A stretch of 12,228 nt of DNA from assembly GCA_947564305.1 (NCBI GenBank), contig CANOBT010000159.1:1-12228 (forward strand). The letters are read 5' to 3'. Of the stretch, positions 1 to 5,558 are shown one piece after another; the stretch's first letter is position 1, and each line of letters starts with the position of its first letter. The notes below the pieces were generated by a model, which was not told the origin of the DNA, did not search any database, and saw only the letters and a list, made by a program, of their open reading frames with translations. Both the position numbers and the translations under genes were made by a program. Source of the DNA: an uncultured Lachnospiraceae bacterium. Lineage in GTDB: Bacteria; Bacillota_A; Clostridia; Lachnospirales; Lachnospiraceae.

Positions 1-65
1 GTTTTTACTAATAGAAAATTCGATCATGCGTCTAGGTTACCCTCTGAACAGTAACGCTTTTTGAA

Positions 66-188
66 TTATTTCGTTGCCACTGTTAGAATACAGGTCCCAA
101 ACTCTCTATTCCCTTCTGCTAGCTCCCGCTGGTTTTTCCTTACTGATGTCAGCGTTGATGTCAAACCACAAAAAAAGAGCCCTTCCAT
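66..188 (-). other. Doubtful 40-codon ORF or degenerate intergenic element
   Basis: The minus strand from an ATG at 186-188 to a TAA at 66-68 is open for 40 codons. The predicted peptide is hydrophilic in its second half (a run rich in R, K, N, Q, E, then an FGTC segment) and matches no family I can name. A GGAGA lies only about 2 nt before the ATG, too close for a good ribosome binding site, and the ORF starts inside a terminator-like hairpin (173-206). The plus strand is also open over much of the same stretch, so openness alone means little. It could be a dispersed intergenic element or a gene remnant downstream of the tRNA. I would not treat it as a proven protein gene. Confidence 0.15.
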
Positions 189-206
189 TCTCCAGAGAAC
201 TCTTTT
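173..206 (-). terminator. Second terminator-like hairpin downstream of tRNA-Leu
   Basis: On the minus strand AAAAGAG (200-206) can pair with CTCTTTT (173-179) around a 20-nt loop, followed by further T residues. It would act as a back-up to the stronger hairpin at 213-243. The long loop and A/T-rich stem make it weaker. Confidence 0.35.
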
Positions 207-212
207 AACATA

Positions 213-243
213 ACAAAAACCCTTGTTTTACAAGGGTTTTTGT
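213..243 (-). terminator. Rho-independent terminator of tRNA-Leu
   Basis: A 13-bp perfect stem (213-225 with 231-243) closes a 5-nt loop. The stem has a CCCTTG core flanked by A-run and T-run arms, so either strand gives a hairpin followed by a U-tract. It sits 5 nt beyond the 3' end of the minus-strand tRNA and is the natural end of that transcript. Because no terminator is visible between lysA and the tRNA, lysA read-through would also end here. Confidence 0.8.
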
Positions 244-248
244 AAGGC

Positions 249-331
249 TGCGGATGGTGGGACTTGAACCCACACGTAGTCACCTACGCAAGATTTTGAG
301 TCTTGTGCGTCTGCCATTCCGCCACATCCGC
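249..331 (-). tRNA. tRNA-Leu (anticodon CAA)
   Basis: On the minus strand the acceptor arms GCGGATG (325-331) and CATCCGC (250-256) pair fully, with an A discriminator at 249. The anticodon stem CAAGA/TCTTG closes the seven-base loop CTCAAAA, giving anticodon CAA, which reads UUG leucine codons. A long variable arm (GCGTAGGTGACTACGT region) is present, as expected for a class II leucine tRNA, and GGTTCAAGTCC marks the T arm. The total length of 83 nt fits. The 3' CCA is not encoded and must be added afterwards. It has its own promoter at 372-400 and a terminator directly downstream. Confidence 0.95.
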
Positions 332-371
332 TCATCGGCCTGATGTTTCTTTCTCTCTCAAGCCGAAATTT

Positions 372-400
372 ATTTTAACATATTCTAATCATTTTTGCAA
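372..400 (-). promoter_or_regulatory. Sigma-A-type promoter of tRNA-Leu
   Basis: On the minus strand a TTGCAA -35 (395-400) and a TAAAAT -10 (372-377) are separated by exactly 17 nt. Transcription would begin near 365, about 34 nt before the mature tRNA. The promoter starts just after the lysA stop codon, so the tRNA can be made independently of lysA. Confidence 0.6.
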
Positions 401-409
401 TACCTAATA

Positions 410-1684
410 TTAGTCTTTTTGAAGTTTTTTTCCAATATCAAAACAATCAAAGGTGGCAAAATAGTCTGCTGGGGTTTCTGCGCGGCGGATGAGCTGTACG
501 CTTCCATCTTCTTTCAACAGTAATTCCGCTGATTTTAGCTTCCCATTATAATTGTATCCCATAGCAAATCCATGTGCCCCAGTGTCATGAATCACTAGAT
601 AATCCCCCATCTCCACTTCCGGAAGCATACGGTCAATGGCGAATTTATCATTATTTTCACAGAGGGAGCCTGTTACATCATATTTATGGTCGCAAGGAAG
701 CGCTTCCTTTCCCATCACTGTGATGTGGTGATATGCCCCATACATTGCAGGCCGCATCAGATTGACCGCACATGCATCCACGCCAATGTACTCTTTATGG
801 GTATGCTTCTCGTGGATTGCCGTGGTGACCAGGCATCCGTAAGGTCCCAGCATATAACGCCCTAGTTCTGTATAAATCTCCACATCTCCCATGCCTGCTG
901 GAATCAATACTTCTTCATATACACGGCGCACACCGTCCCCGATTACCCGGATATCATTTGGCTCCTGGTCCGGAGTATAGGGAATCCCGATTCCGCCGGA
1001 CAAATTGATAAATTTAATATGCACTCCTGTATTTTTCTGCAGCTTTACAGCCTGCTCAAATAGTACCTTTGCCAGCATCGGGTAATAGTCATTTGTCACT
1101 GTATTACTAGCAAGAAATGCATGGATTCCAAACTCTTTAGCGCCTTTTTGCTTTAAAATATGAAAGGCTTCCTCAATTTGTTCTGTGGTCATCCCATATT
1201 TGGAATCTCCCGGGTTGTCCATAATATCATTGCTGATCTTAAACAATCCGCCCGGATTATACCGGCAGCTTATGGTTTCGGGAATGTGTCCGATGGTTTT
1301 CTCCAGAAAATCAATATGGGTAATATCGTCCAAGTTGATGATTGCCCCCAATTTGTCCGCCAGTATGAATTCCTCCGCCGGGGTGTCATTGGAGGAAAAC
1401 ATAATATCTGCTCCTCTTGCGCCGACTGCATCGGACAACATCAGCTCTGTATAGGAAGAACAGTCACAGCCGCAGCCGTATTCCCGCAGAATATCAATCA
1501 AAAACGGATTTGGGGTGGCCTTTACTGCAAAATACTCTTTATATCCTGGATTCCAGGAAAATGCCTCTTTCAATGCTTTGACATTTTTACGGATTCCCTT
1601 TTCGTCATATAAATGAAATGGAGTCGGGTACGTCTTCGTAATTTCCTCCAACTGTTCCTTGGTAACAAATGGTGTTTTATTCAT
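410..1684 (-). CDS. lysA: Diaminopimelate decarboxylase-like PLP enzyme
   Basis: This 424-residue protein belongs to the fold-III PLP decarboxylases. The family enzyme removes CO2 from meso-diaminopimelate to give L-lysine, the last step of lysine synthesis, in the cytoplasm. Visible landmarks are the Schiff-base lysine K55 in YFAVKATPNP, a glycine loop (SGGIGIP, 229-235), ELGR at 273-276, RPAMYGAYH at 311-319, catalytic C342-E343 (SLCENND) and the C-terminal GAHGFAMGYNYN barrel. Length is normal. Several motifs depart from the textbook LysA: HAFLASN (188-194) for HCHIGSQ, ELGR for EPGR, and GAHG for GAYG. It could therefore be a diverged lineage-specific LysA or a sister decarboxylase. The start has a GAGGAG ribosome site (1693-1698). 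It is monocistronic with a strong promoter at 1806-1834. No terminator is visible before the tRNA gene. Confidence 0.8.
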   Translation of the reverse strand: MNKTPFVTKEQLEEITKTYPTPFHLYDEKGIRKNVKALKEAFSWNPGYKEYFAVKATPNPFLIDILREYGCGCDCSSYTELMLSDAVGARGADIMFSSNDTPAEEFILADKLGAIINLDDITHIDFLEKTIGHIPETISCRYNPGGLFKISNDIMDNPGDSKYGMTTEQIEEAFHILKQKGAKEFGIHAFLASNTVTNDYYPMLAKVLFEQAVKLQKNTGVHIKFINLSGGIGIPYTPDQEPNDIRVIGDGVRRVYEEVLIPAGMGDVEIYTELGRYMLGPYGCLVTTAIHEKHTHKEYIGVDACAVNLMRPAMYGAYHHITVMGKEALPCDHKYDVTGSLCENNDKFAIDRMLPEVEMGDYLVIHDTGAHGFAMGYNYNGKLKSAELLLKEDGSVQLIRRAETPADYFATFDCFDIGKKLQKD

Positions 1685-1705
1685 TTTCTTCTCTCCTCAT
1701 TTTTT

Positions 1706-1790
1706 GTATCTTTTCCATTAAGATACTTTACACTGCATTCCAAAAAGCAGTTTTTCACAAGATACTTTTACAGTTTATCTAAGTAAAGTG
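1706..1790 (-). promoter_or_regulatory. Structured 5' leader of lysA
   Basis: The roughly 115-nt leader carries GTATCTT-7 nt-AAGATAC, a perfect 7-bp hairpin (1706-1726) only a few nucleotides upstream of the ribosome site. The 5' arm of that hairpin is part of an imperfect direct repeat: GTAAAGTATCTT (1720-1731) and GTAAAAGTATCTT (1759-1771), minus-strand sense. The downstream AAGATAC could therefore pair with either copy. A further segment, ACTTTAC (1783-1789), is complementary to GTAAAGT in the nearer copy. This gives two alternative folds. No T-box or lysine-riboswitch core is recognisable, and no strong terminator stem follows. Confidence 0.35.
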
Positions 1791-1805
1791 CTGTTTTACA
1801 GAAAT

Positions 1806-1834
1806 ACTATAATCTGAATTACATCAATTGTCAA
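1806..1834 (-). promoter_or_regulatory. Strong sigma-A promoter of lysA
   Basis: A perfect TTGACA -35 (1829-1834) and a TATAGT -10 (1806-1811) are spaced by 17 nt on the minus strand. The start point would be near 1799, giving a leader of about 115 nt. Confidence 0.8.
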
Positions 1835-1879
1835 TAGCCGTTGTTTTTCTGTTCGCACCTGACAGCGCCGGCATTTTTC

Positions 1880-1917
1880 TGTTACAGCTTATGGCAGGGC
1901 CGGCTGAAGCTGTAACA
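1880..1917. promoter_or_regulatory. Large inverted repeat, candidate operator
   Basis: TGTTACAGCTT (1880-1890) and its exact complement AAGCTGTAACA (1907-1917) flank 16 nt: an 11-bp perfect inverted repeat in the lysA/SDR divergent region. No U-tract follows on either strand, so it is not a normal terminator. Its centre lies about 58 bp before the likely start point of the SDR gene, whose -35 box is poor. This fits an activator site. The AraC-family protein two genes along is a possible ligand, but that is inference. Confidence 0.45.
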
Positions 1918-1944
1918 TATCATAACCATATCTGTTTTTTCACA

Positions 1945-1950
1945 TATAAT
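1945..1950 (+). promoter_or_regulatory. -10 box of the SDR gene
   Basis: A perfect TATAAT lies 29 nt before the SDR start codon. At 17-nt spacing the -35 position reads ATAACC (1922-1927), which barely resembles TTGACA. The promoter therefore probably needs an activator, with the inverted repeat at 1880-1917 well placed for one. Confidence 0.55.
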
Positions 1951-1979
1951 AGTACGAAACGATCAAAAGGACTTTTTTT

Positions 1980-2879
1980 ATGAAACAAAACAATACGTGC
2001 GGCTGTACAACAGACTGCAGCCGGCCCAAAACAGCTTTCCCTCCTCAGCATCAGGATAAACAGCCTGGACTCGAATACATTATGAATCCTGTACCTGTCT
2101 CGGAGTGTGGAAAAAAACACTGGAAACTCGAAAATAAGGTAGCACTGATTACTGGCGGTGACAGTGGAATCGGCCGGGCAGTTGCTTATGATTTTGTTCA
2201 AGAGGGAGCCTGTGTAGTCATTGTTTATTACGATGAAGAAAAGGATGCCATGGAAACGGCTGAGAAAATCGAAAAACTTGGAGGCAGTTCTTTACTGTTA
2301 TGCGGAGATTTAAAAGACCCTGATTTTGCAAAATATTGTGTGGAACAGACAATCGAATGCTTCGGACAATTGGATATCCTGGTAAATAACCACGCGGTAC
2401 AGTTTGTTCAGCGCAGTATTTTGGATATCTCTCACGAGCAATTGGAACTCACATTCAAAAATAATGTATTTTCATTTTTCTACTTGATACAGTATGCCCT
2501 GCCGTACATGAAAAAGGGCGGAAGTATTATCAATACGACATCTGTAACCGCTTATGAAGGCAATAAAGATTTGATTGATTATAGTTCGGCAAAGGGGGCG
2601 ATTGTCGCTTTGACCAGGTCTCTTTCGTTATCACTTGCCGAAAAGGGAATCCGGGTAAACGGGGTCGCTCCGGGCCCTATCTGGACGCCGTTGATTCCGG
2701 CATCTTATTCCGCCGAGGAAGTAGCCACCTTCGGGCAGGAAACATCACCGGTGCCTATGGGCAGGGCAGGCCAGCCCTGTGAAGTATCACCCTGCTACGT
2801 ATTTCTCGCATCAGACGATTCCAGTTATATAACAGGGCAGGTGCTGCATCCAAACGGGGGAACCATCGTGGGTTCATGA
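1980..2879 (+). CDS. YdaD/GSP39-type short-chain dehydrogenase
   Basis: A 299-residue NAD(P)-dependent oxidoreductase of the classical SDR family. The nucleotide-binding motif TGGDSGIG is at 58-65, D110 and the NNHA motif (136-139) follow, and the catalytic residues are S188, Y201 and K205 (YSSAK), with the PGPIWTPL segment at 231-238. The N-terminal extension with PPQHQDKQPGLE (about 21-32) is typical of the subgroup that includes general stress protein 39/YdaD and YghA; their substrates are not well defined. Unusually, the first 13 residues contain three cysteines (C7, C9, C13). The ribosome site AAAAGG (1965-1970) is 9 nt from the ATG. The gene is followed by an AraC regulator on the same strand 171 nt away, with no clear terminator between, so the two may be co-expressed. 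Confidence 0.85.
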   Translation: MKQNNTCGCTTDCSRPKTAFPPQHQDKQPGLEYIMNPVPVSECGKKHWKLENKVALITGGDSGIGRAVAYDFVQEGACVVIVYYDEEKDAMETAEKIEKLGGSSLLLCGDLKDPDFAKYCVEQTIECFGQLDILVNNHAVQFVQRSILDISHEQLELTFKNNVFSFFYLIQYALPYMKKGGSIINTTSVTAYEGNKDLIDYSSAKGAIVALTRSLSLSLAEKGIRVNGVAPGPIWTPLIPASYSAEEVATFGQETSPVPMGRAGQPCEVSPCYVFLASDDSSYITGQVLHPNGGTIVGS

Positions 2880-2968
2880 TATGTTATTGTTCATGGCATA
2901 GCTGTCCGTAAACGTCCACCTAATGCAGCATCACGCAGCAAATCCAAGTATTTCTTTCACATTAGGGC

Positions 2969-2997
2969 TTGAAAAAAACTTCCGGCCATGGGACAAT
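2969..2997 (+). promoter_or_regulatory. Possible promoter of the AraC-family gene
   Basis: TTGAAA (2969-2974) and GACAAT (2992-2997) are spaced by 17 nt. The -10 is weak. Just upstream, CCTAATG (2919-2925) and CATTAGG (2960-2966) form a widely spaced inverted repeat ending at the -35, a possible regulator site. No other structure stands out in the 171-nt gap. Confidence 0.35.
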
Positions 2998-3050
2998 ACC
3001 AGTACAATCCGCCTGCTGCCAGGCTGCGTGTTTAGAAGGAGGAACTGCCT

Positions 3051-3923
3051 ATGTATATGAACTCCGGTTATTTACACAATTCCCACCGGGATTTCAAGGA
3101 CAAATCAAGGCCTTTGATCGTGGGAAGCTGCGGCACCTATCATCTTTTTACTCATCCCCGGCTGCCCACCTGCCGTCCTAGGGGAAGATTAGATTTTCAG
3201 ATTATCTATGTTTCCGCGGGCATCGCACATTTTCACTTTGATAATGCTGAAAATGACACAGTCGTTTCCGCGGGCAATATGGTAATCTACAGGCCGAAGG
3301 AATTTCAGAAATATGAATATTACGCCGCAGACCAGACCGAAGTATACTGGGTTCATTTCACAGGCGGCAACGTTACAAATATCCTGCGCAGCTATGGTAT
3401 CAAAGACGATATGCGAGTCATTTATACAGGAACTTCTCTGGAATATGAACGAATCTTTAAGAGAATGATATCTGAGCTTCAATTCTGCCGGACAGATTAC
3501 GAAGAAATGCTGACTCTGCTCTTTCGCCATCTCTTGATTCTCATTCACAGACAGGTATCAAGAAAGCGTATTCTGAAAAATGAATATCTGGAGCAGGAAA
3601 TGGATCAGGCCGCCCAGTATTTTAATGATCATTACAATCGGGACATCAGTATTCAGGAATACGCCGCATCAAGGGGCATGAGTGTAAGCTGGTTTATTCG
3701 GAACTTCAAAGTATTTACCGGCTCTACTCCGATGCAGTATATTGTTTCCATCCGGATCGCAAACGCACAGGTTCTGTTGGAAACTACCACATATACCGTC
3801 ACCGAAATCGGACGTATTGTAGGGTATGAAAACCCATTGTATTTCAGCCGTATTTTTCATAAACAGAAGGGGTTTTCGCCTTCCGAGTATCGTAAGCAGG
3901 CTGCCGGAAATATGGAAATATAA
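3051..3923 (+). CDS. AraC-family transcriptional regulator
   Basis: A 290-residue protein of the usual two-domain AraC/XylS layout. Residues about 20-110 look like the cupin-type ligand/dimerisation domain (QIIYVSAGIAHFHF, then the V-Y-W-V-H-F-T-G strand at 98-105). Residues about 183-283 form the double helix-turn-helix DNA-binding domain: a first helix pair around ISIQEYAASRGMSVSWFIRNFK, then the highly typical IGRIVGYENPLYFSRIFHKQKGFSPSEYRK. Such proteins usually sense a small molecule, often a sugar, and activate neighbouring genes; the ligand cannot be read from sequence. The start is supported by a perfect AAGGAGG (3036-3042) at 8-nt spacing. It probably controls the SDR gene upstream, itself, or distant genes. 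It converges on spoIVA. Confidence 0.88.
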   Translation: MYMNSGYLHNSHRDFKDKSRPLIVGSCGTYHLFTHPRLPTCRPRGRLDFQIIYVSAGIAHFHFDNAENDTVVSAGNMVIYRPKEFQKYEYYAADQTEVYWVHFTGGNVTNILRSYGIKDDMRVIYTGTSLEYERIFKRMISELQFCRTDYEEMLTLLFRHLLILIHRQVSRKRILKNEYLEQEMDQAAQYFNDHYNRDISIQEYAASRGMSVSWFIRNFKVFTGSTPMQYIVSIRIANAQVLLETTTYTVTEIGRIVGYENPLYFSRIFHKQKGFSPSEYRKQAAGNMEI

Positions 3924-3925
3924 AA

Positions 3926-3951
3926 CCGGAGCATTCCTCAGAATGCTCCGG
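3926..3951. terminator. Shared terminator of the AraC gene and spoIVA
   Basis: CCGGAGCATT and AATGCTCCGG form a perfect 10-bp stem with a 6-nt loop. It starts 3 nt after the AraC stop codon and lies 60 nt beyond the spoIVA stop. On the minus strand the hairpin is followed by TTTTATATTT, a good U-tract, so it should end the spoIVA operon. On the plus strand the trailing sequence (CCAACTTTCC) is a poor U-tract, so stopping there may be incomplete. Confidence 0.75.
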
Positions 3952-4010
3952 CCAACTTTCCTTATCCCACTGTTTCTTGCTCTTCATCCTCGCTGCACGG
4001 CCTCTATTTA

Positions 4011-5483
4011 TCATATGATAATACACACAAGCCCCCCATTGCTGTCGTTGACAATCTTCTGCATTGTGTCCTGCAGTTTCACCTGGCTCTCGTCGTTGAT
4101 CATGGTAATCTTATTTCGCATTCCATCCATTACCAAATCTTCGATGGACTTTCCAAATATGTTGGTACCCCATACCCCCTCTTCTGTCTCGCTCTCCGCC
4201 TTGATATACTCTACCAGGTCCTGAGCCTGTTTCTCACTTCCCACAATGGGTGCGATCTCTGTCTCAATATTTGCCCGAATCATATGGATTGAGGGCGCCT
4301 CGGAATGGATTTTCACACCAAATTTATTTCCCTGTTTAATAATCATCGGTTCTTCCAGAGCAATTTCTTCTTTTTTCGGGCTGACCACTCCGTATCCTTT
4401 CATTTTCACGTCCGCAAACGCGTCCTTAATCTGCGTGTACTCTTCCTTCATGGATGCCAATTCCTTCATAACGGAAATCAACTCATACTCTCCCTGGATG
4501 TCCGTACCTGTGAGTTCGCTGAGCACTTCATAATAAAATTGTTCTGCAAACCGGACCAAAATCCGGACTCTTCCGGTATCCATCTCGATTTTTTCAATGA
4601 GAACTTTTTCTATGTACGGACTCTCCACCGCCGGGACTCCTGCTGCCACGCTCCGGATATCGTCAAGCTCTGTCATGAGAAATTTCACTGCCGCAAGCAA
4701 ATCTTGTTTGATCCTGTGCTCCCTGGACAACATCTCTACCCATTTCGGGATAAAAAACTCCACTTCGGAAATCGGGAACTCATACAACACCTGTCGCATG
4801 ATATCGTGCACATCATCCTCTTTTAACTGCTCGCAGTTGACCGGAACCACAGCCGTATTATATTTTTCCTCCATGGATGCCCGCAGCGCCTTTGCCTCCT
4901 CGGTATAAGGTTTTGTGCAGTTCAAAAGAATGATAAATGGTTTTCCAATGGACTGCAGCTCCTGTATCGTCCGCTCCTCCGCCGCTACATAATTTTCCCG
5001 CGGAAGGTCGCAGATACTGCCGTCCGTTGTCACCACAAGACCAATGGTCGCATGGTCATGGATGACCTTTTGTGTCCCGATTGCCGCCGCCTTTGTGAAG
5101 GGAATCTCGTACTCAAACCACGGGGTCTTGACCTGCCGCTCCGTATCATTTTCAATATGACCTGATGCCCCCTCCACCATGAATCCGACACAATCGATGA
5201 GTCGAATCTTCACCTCCACATCCTCCGACAGATGAATCGATGCGGCCTCTTTGGGAACAAATTTGGGCTCTGTTGTCATGACTGTCGTCCCAGACGCAGA
5301 CTGCGGCAATTCGTCCTTGGTACGTTCTCTGTCATTTTCATCCTCCATATGAGGAAGGACCAGCAAATCCATGAACCGCTTGATAAAGGTTGACTTGCCT
5401 GTCCGAACCGGACCAACCACGCCGATATAAATTTCTCCGCCGGTCCTTGCTTTCATATCCTTGTATAATTGAAATGAATCCAT
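4011..5483 (-). CDS. spoIVA: Stage IV sporulation protein A, spore coat ATPase
   Basis: SpoIVA is a mother-cell ATPase that polymerises on the outer forespore membrane and forms the base on which the spore coat is built. This copy has 490 residues, close to the B. subtilis length of about 492. The N-terminal GTPase-like domain carries a Walker A motif GPVRTGKS (24-31) with K30, the TTVMTTEP segment with T70-T71 as sensor-threonine candidates, and a Walker B-like IRLIDCVGF (93-101). The C-terminus NGGLVCIII matches the conserved hydrophobic tail known to be needed for localisation. The start at 5483 is chosen over an upstream ATG at 5546 because MDSFQLYKDM is the family N-terminus and AAGGGGG (5491-5497) is 7 nt away. 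It is last in the operon but has its own sigma-E-like promoter and a hairpin that may block its ribosome site in read-through RNA. Confidence 0.97.
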   Translation of the reverse strand: MDSFQLYKDMKARTGGEIYIGVVGPVRTGKSTFIKRFMDLLVLPHMEDENDRERTKDELPQSASGTTVMTTEPKFVPKEAASIHLSEDVEVKIRLIDCVGFMVEGASGHIENDTERQVKTPWFEYEIPFTKAAAIGTQKVIHDHATIGLVVTTDGSICDLPRENYVAAEERTIQELQSIGKPFIILLNCTKPYTEEAKALRASMEEKYNTAVVPVNCEQLKEDDVHDIMRQVLYEFPISEVEFFIPKWVEMLSREHRIKQDLLAAVKFLMTELDDIRSVAAGVPAVESPYIEKVLIEKIEMDTGRVRILVRFAEQFYYEVLSELTGTDIQGEYELISVMKELASMKEEYTQIKDAFADVKMKGYGVVSPKKEEIALEEPMIIKQGNKFGVKIHSEAPSIHMIRANIETEIAPIVGSEKQAQDLVEYIKAESETEEGVWGTNIFGKSIEDLVMDGMRNKITMINDESQVKLQDTMQKIVNDSNGGLVCIII

Positions 5484-5487
5484 AAAA

Positions 5488-5538
5488 ATACCCCCTTGTT
5501 CTGCTGATAACAATGTATGCAGAAAAGAAAGGGGGTAT
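5488..5538 (-). promoter_or_regulatory. Inverted repeat able to mask the spoIVA ribosome site
   Basis: In minus-strand RNA, AUACCCCCUU (5529-5538) is exactly complementary to AAGGGGGUAU (5488-5497), which contains the spoIVA Shine-Dalgarno. The 10-bp stem would close a 31-nt loop. The upstream arm overlaps the sigma-E-like -35 box and lies upstream of the expected sigma-E start point (about 5505), so only RNA coming from gpsA would contain both arms. Confidence 0.55.
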
Positions 5539-5540
5539 GA
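5512..5540 (-). promoter_or_regulatory. Sigma-E-like promoter of spoIVA
   Basis: CATACATT (5512-5519) fits the sigma-E -10 consensus CATACAnT exactly, and TCATACC (5534-5540) carries the ATA core of the -35 element at a 14-nt spacing. The start point would be about 5505, giving a leader near 22 nt that still contains the ribosome site. spoIVA is a known member of the sigma-E (early mother-cell) regulon in Bacillus, which agrees with this reading. Confidence 0.7.
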
Positions 5541-5558
5541 TAACATTTTATATATTCT

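Noticed and set aside
1160..1612. A 150-codon plus-strand ORF inside lysA
   Set aside because: It is antisense to a clear conserved enzyme, has no ribosome site and no family features; a shadow frame. The same applies to the other overlapping frames in der, gpsA, DUF512 and prs.
1831..1920. A lysine-riboswitch-like AGGTGCG on the minus strand upstream of lysA
   Set aside because: It lies upstream of the strong lysA promoter (start point about 1799), so it would not be in the transcript, and the rest of the L-box core is missing.
5484..5546. An upstream in-frame ATG that would lengthen SpoIVA by 21 residues
   Set aside because: The extension contains the sigma-E promoter and ribosome site, and the family N-terminus begins at MDSFQLYKDM.
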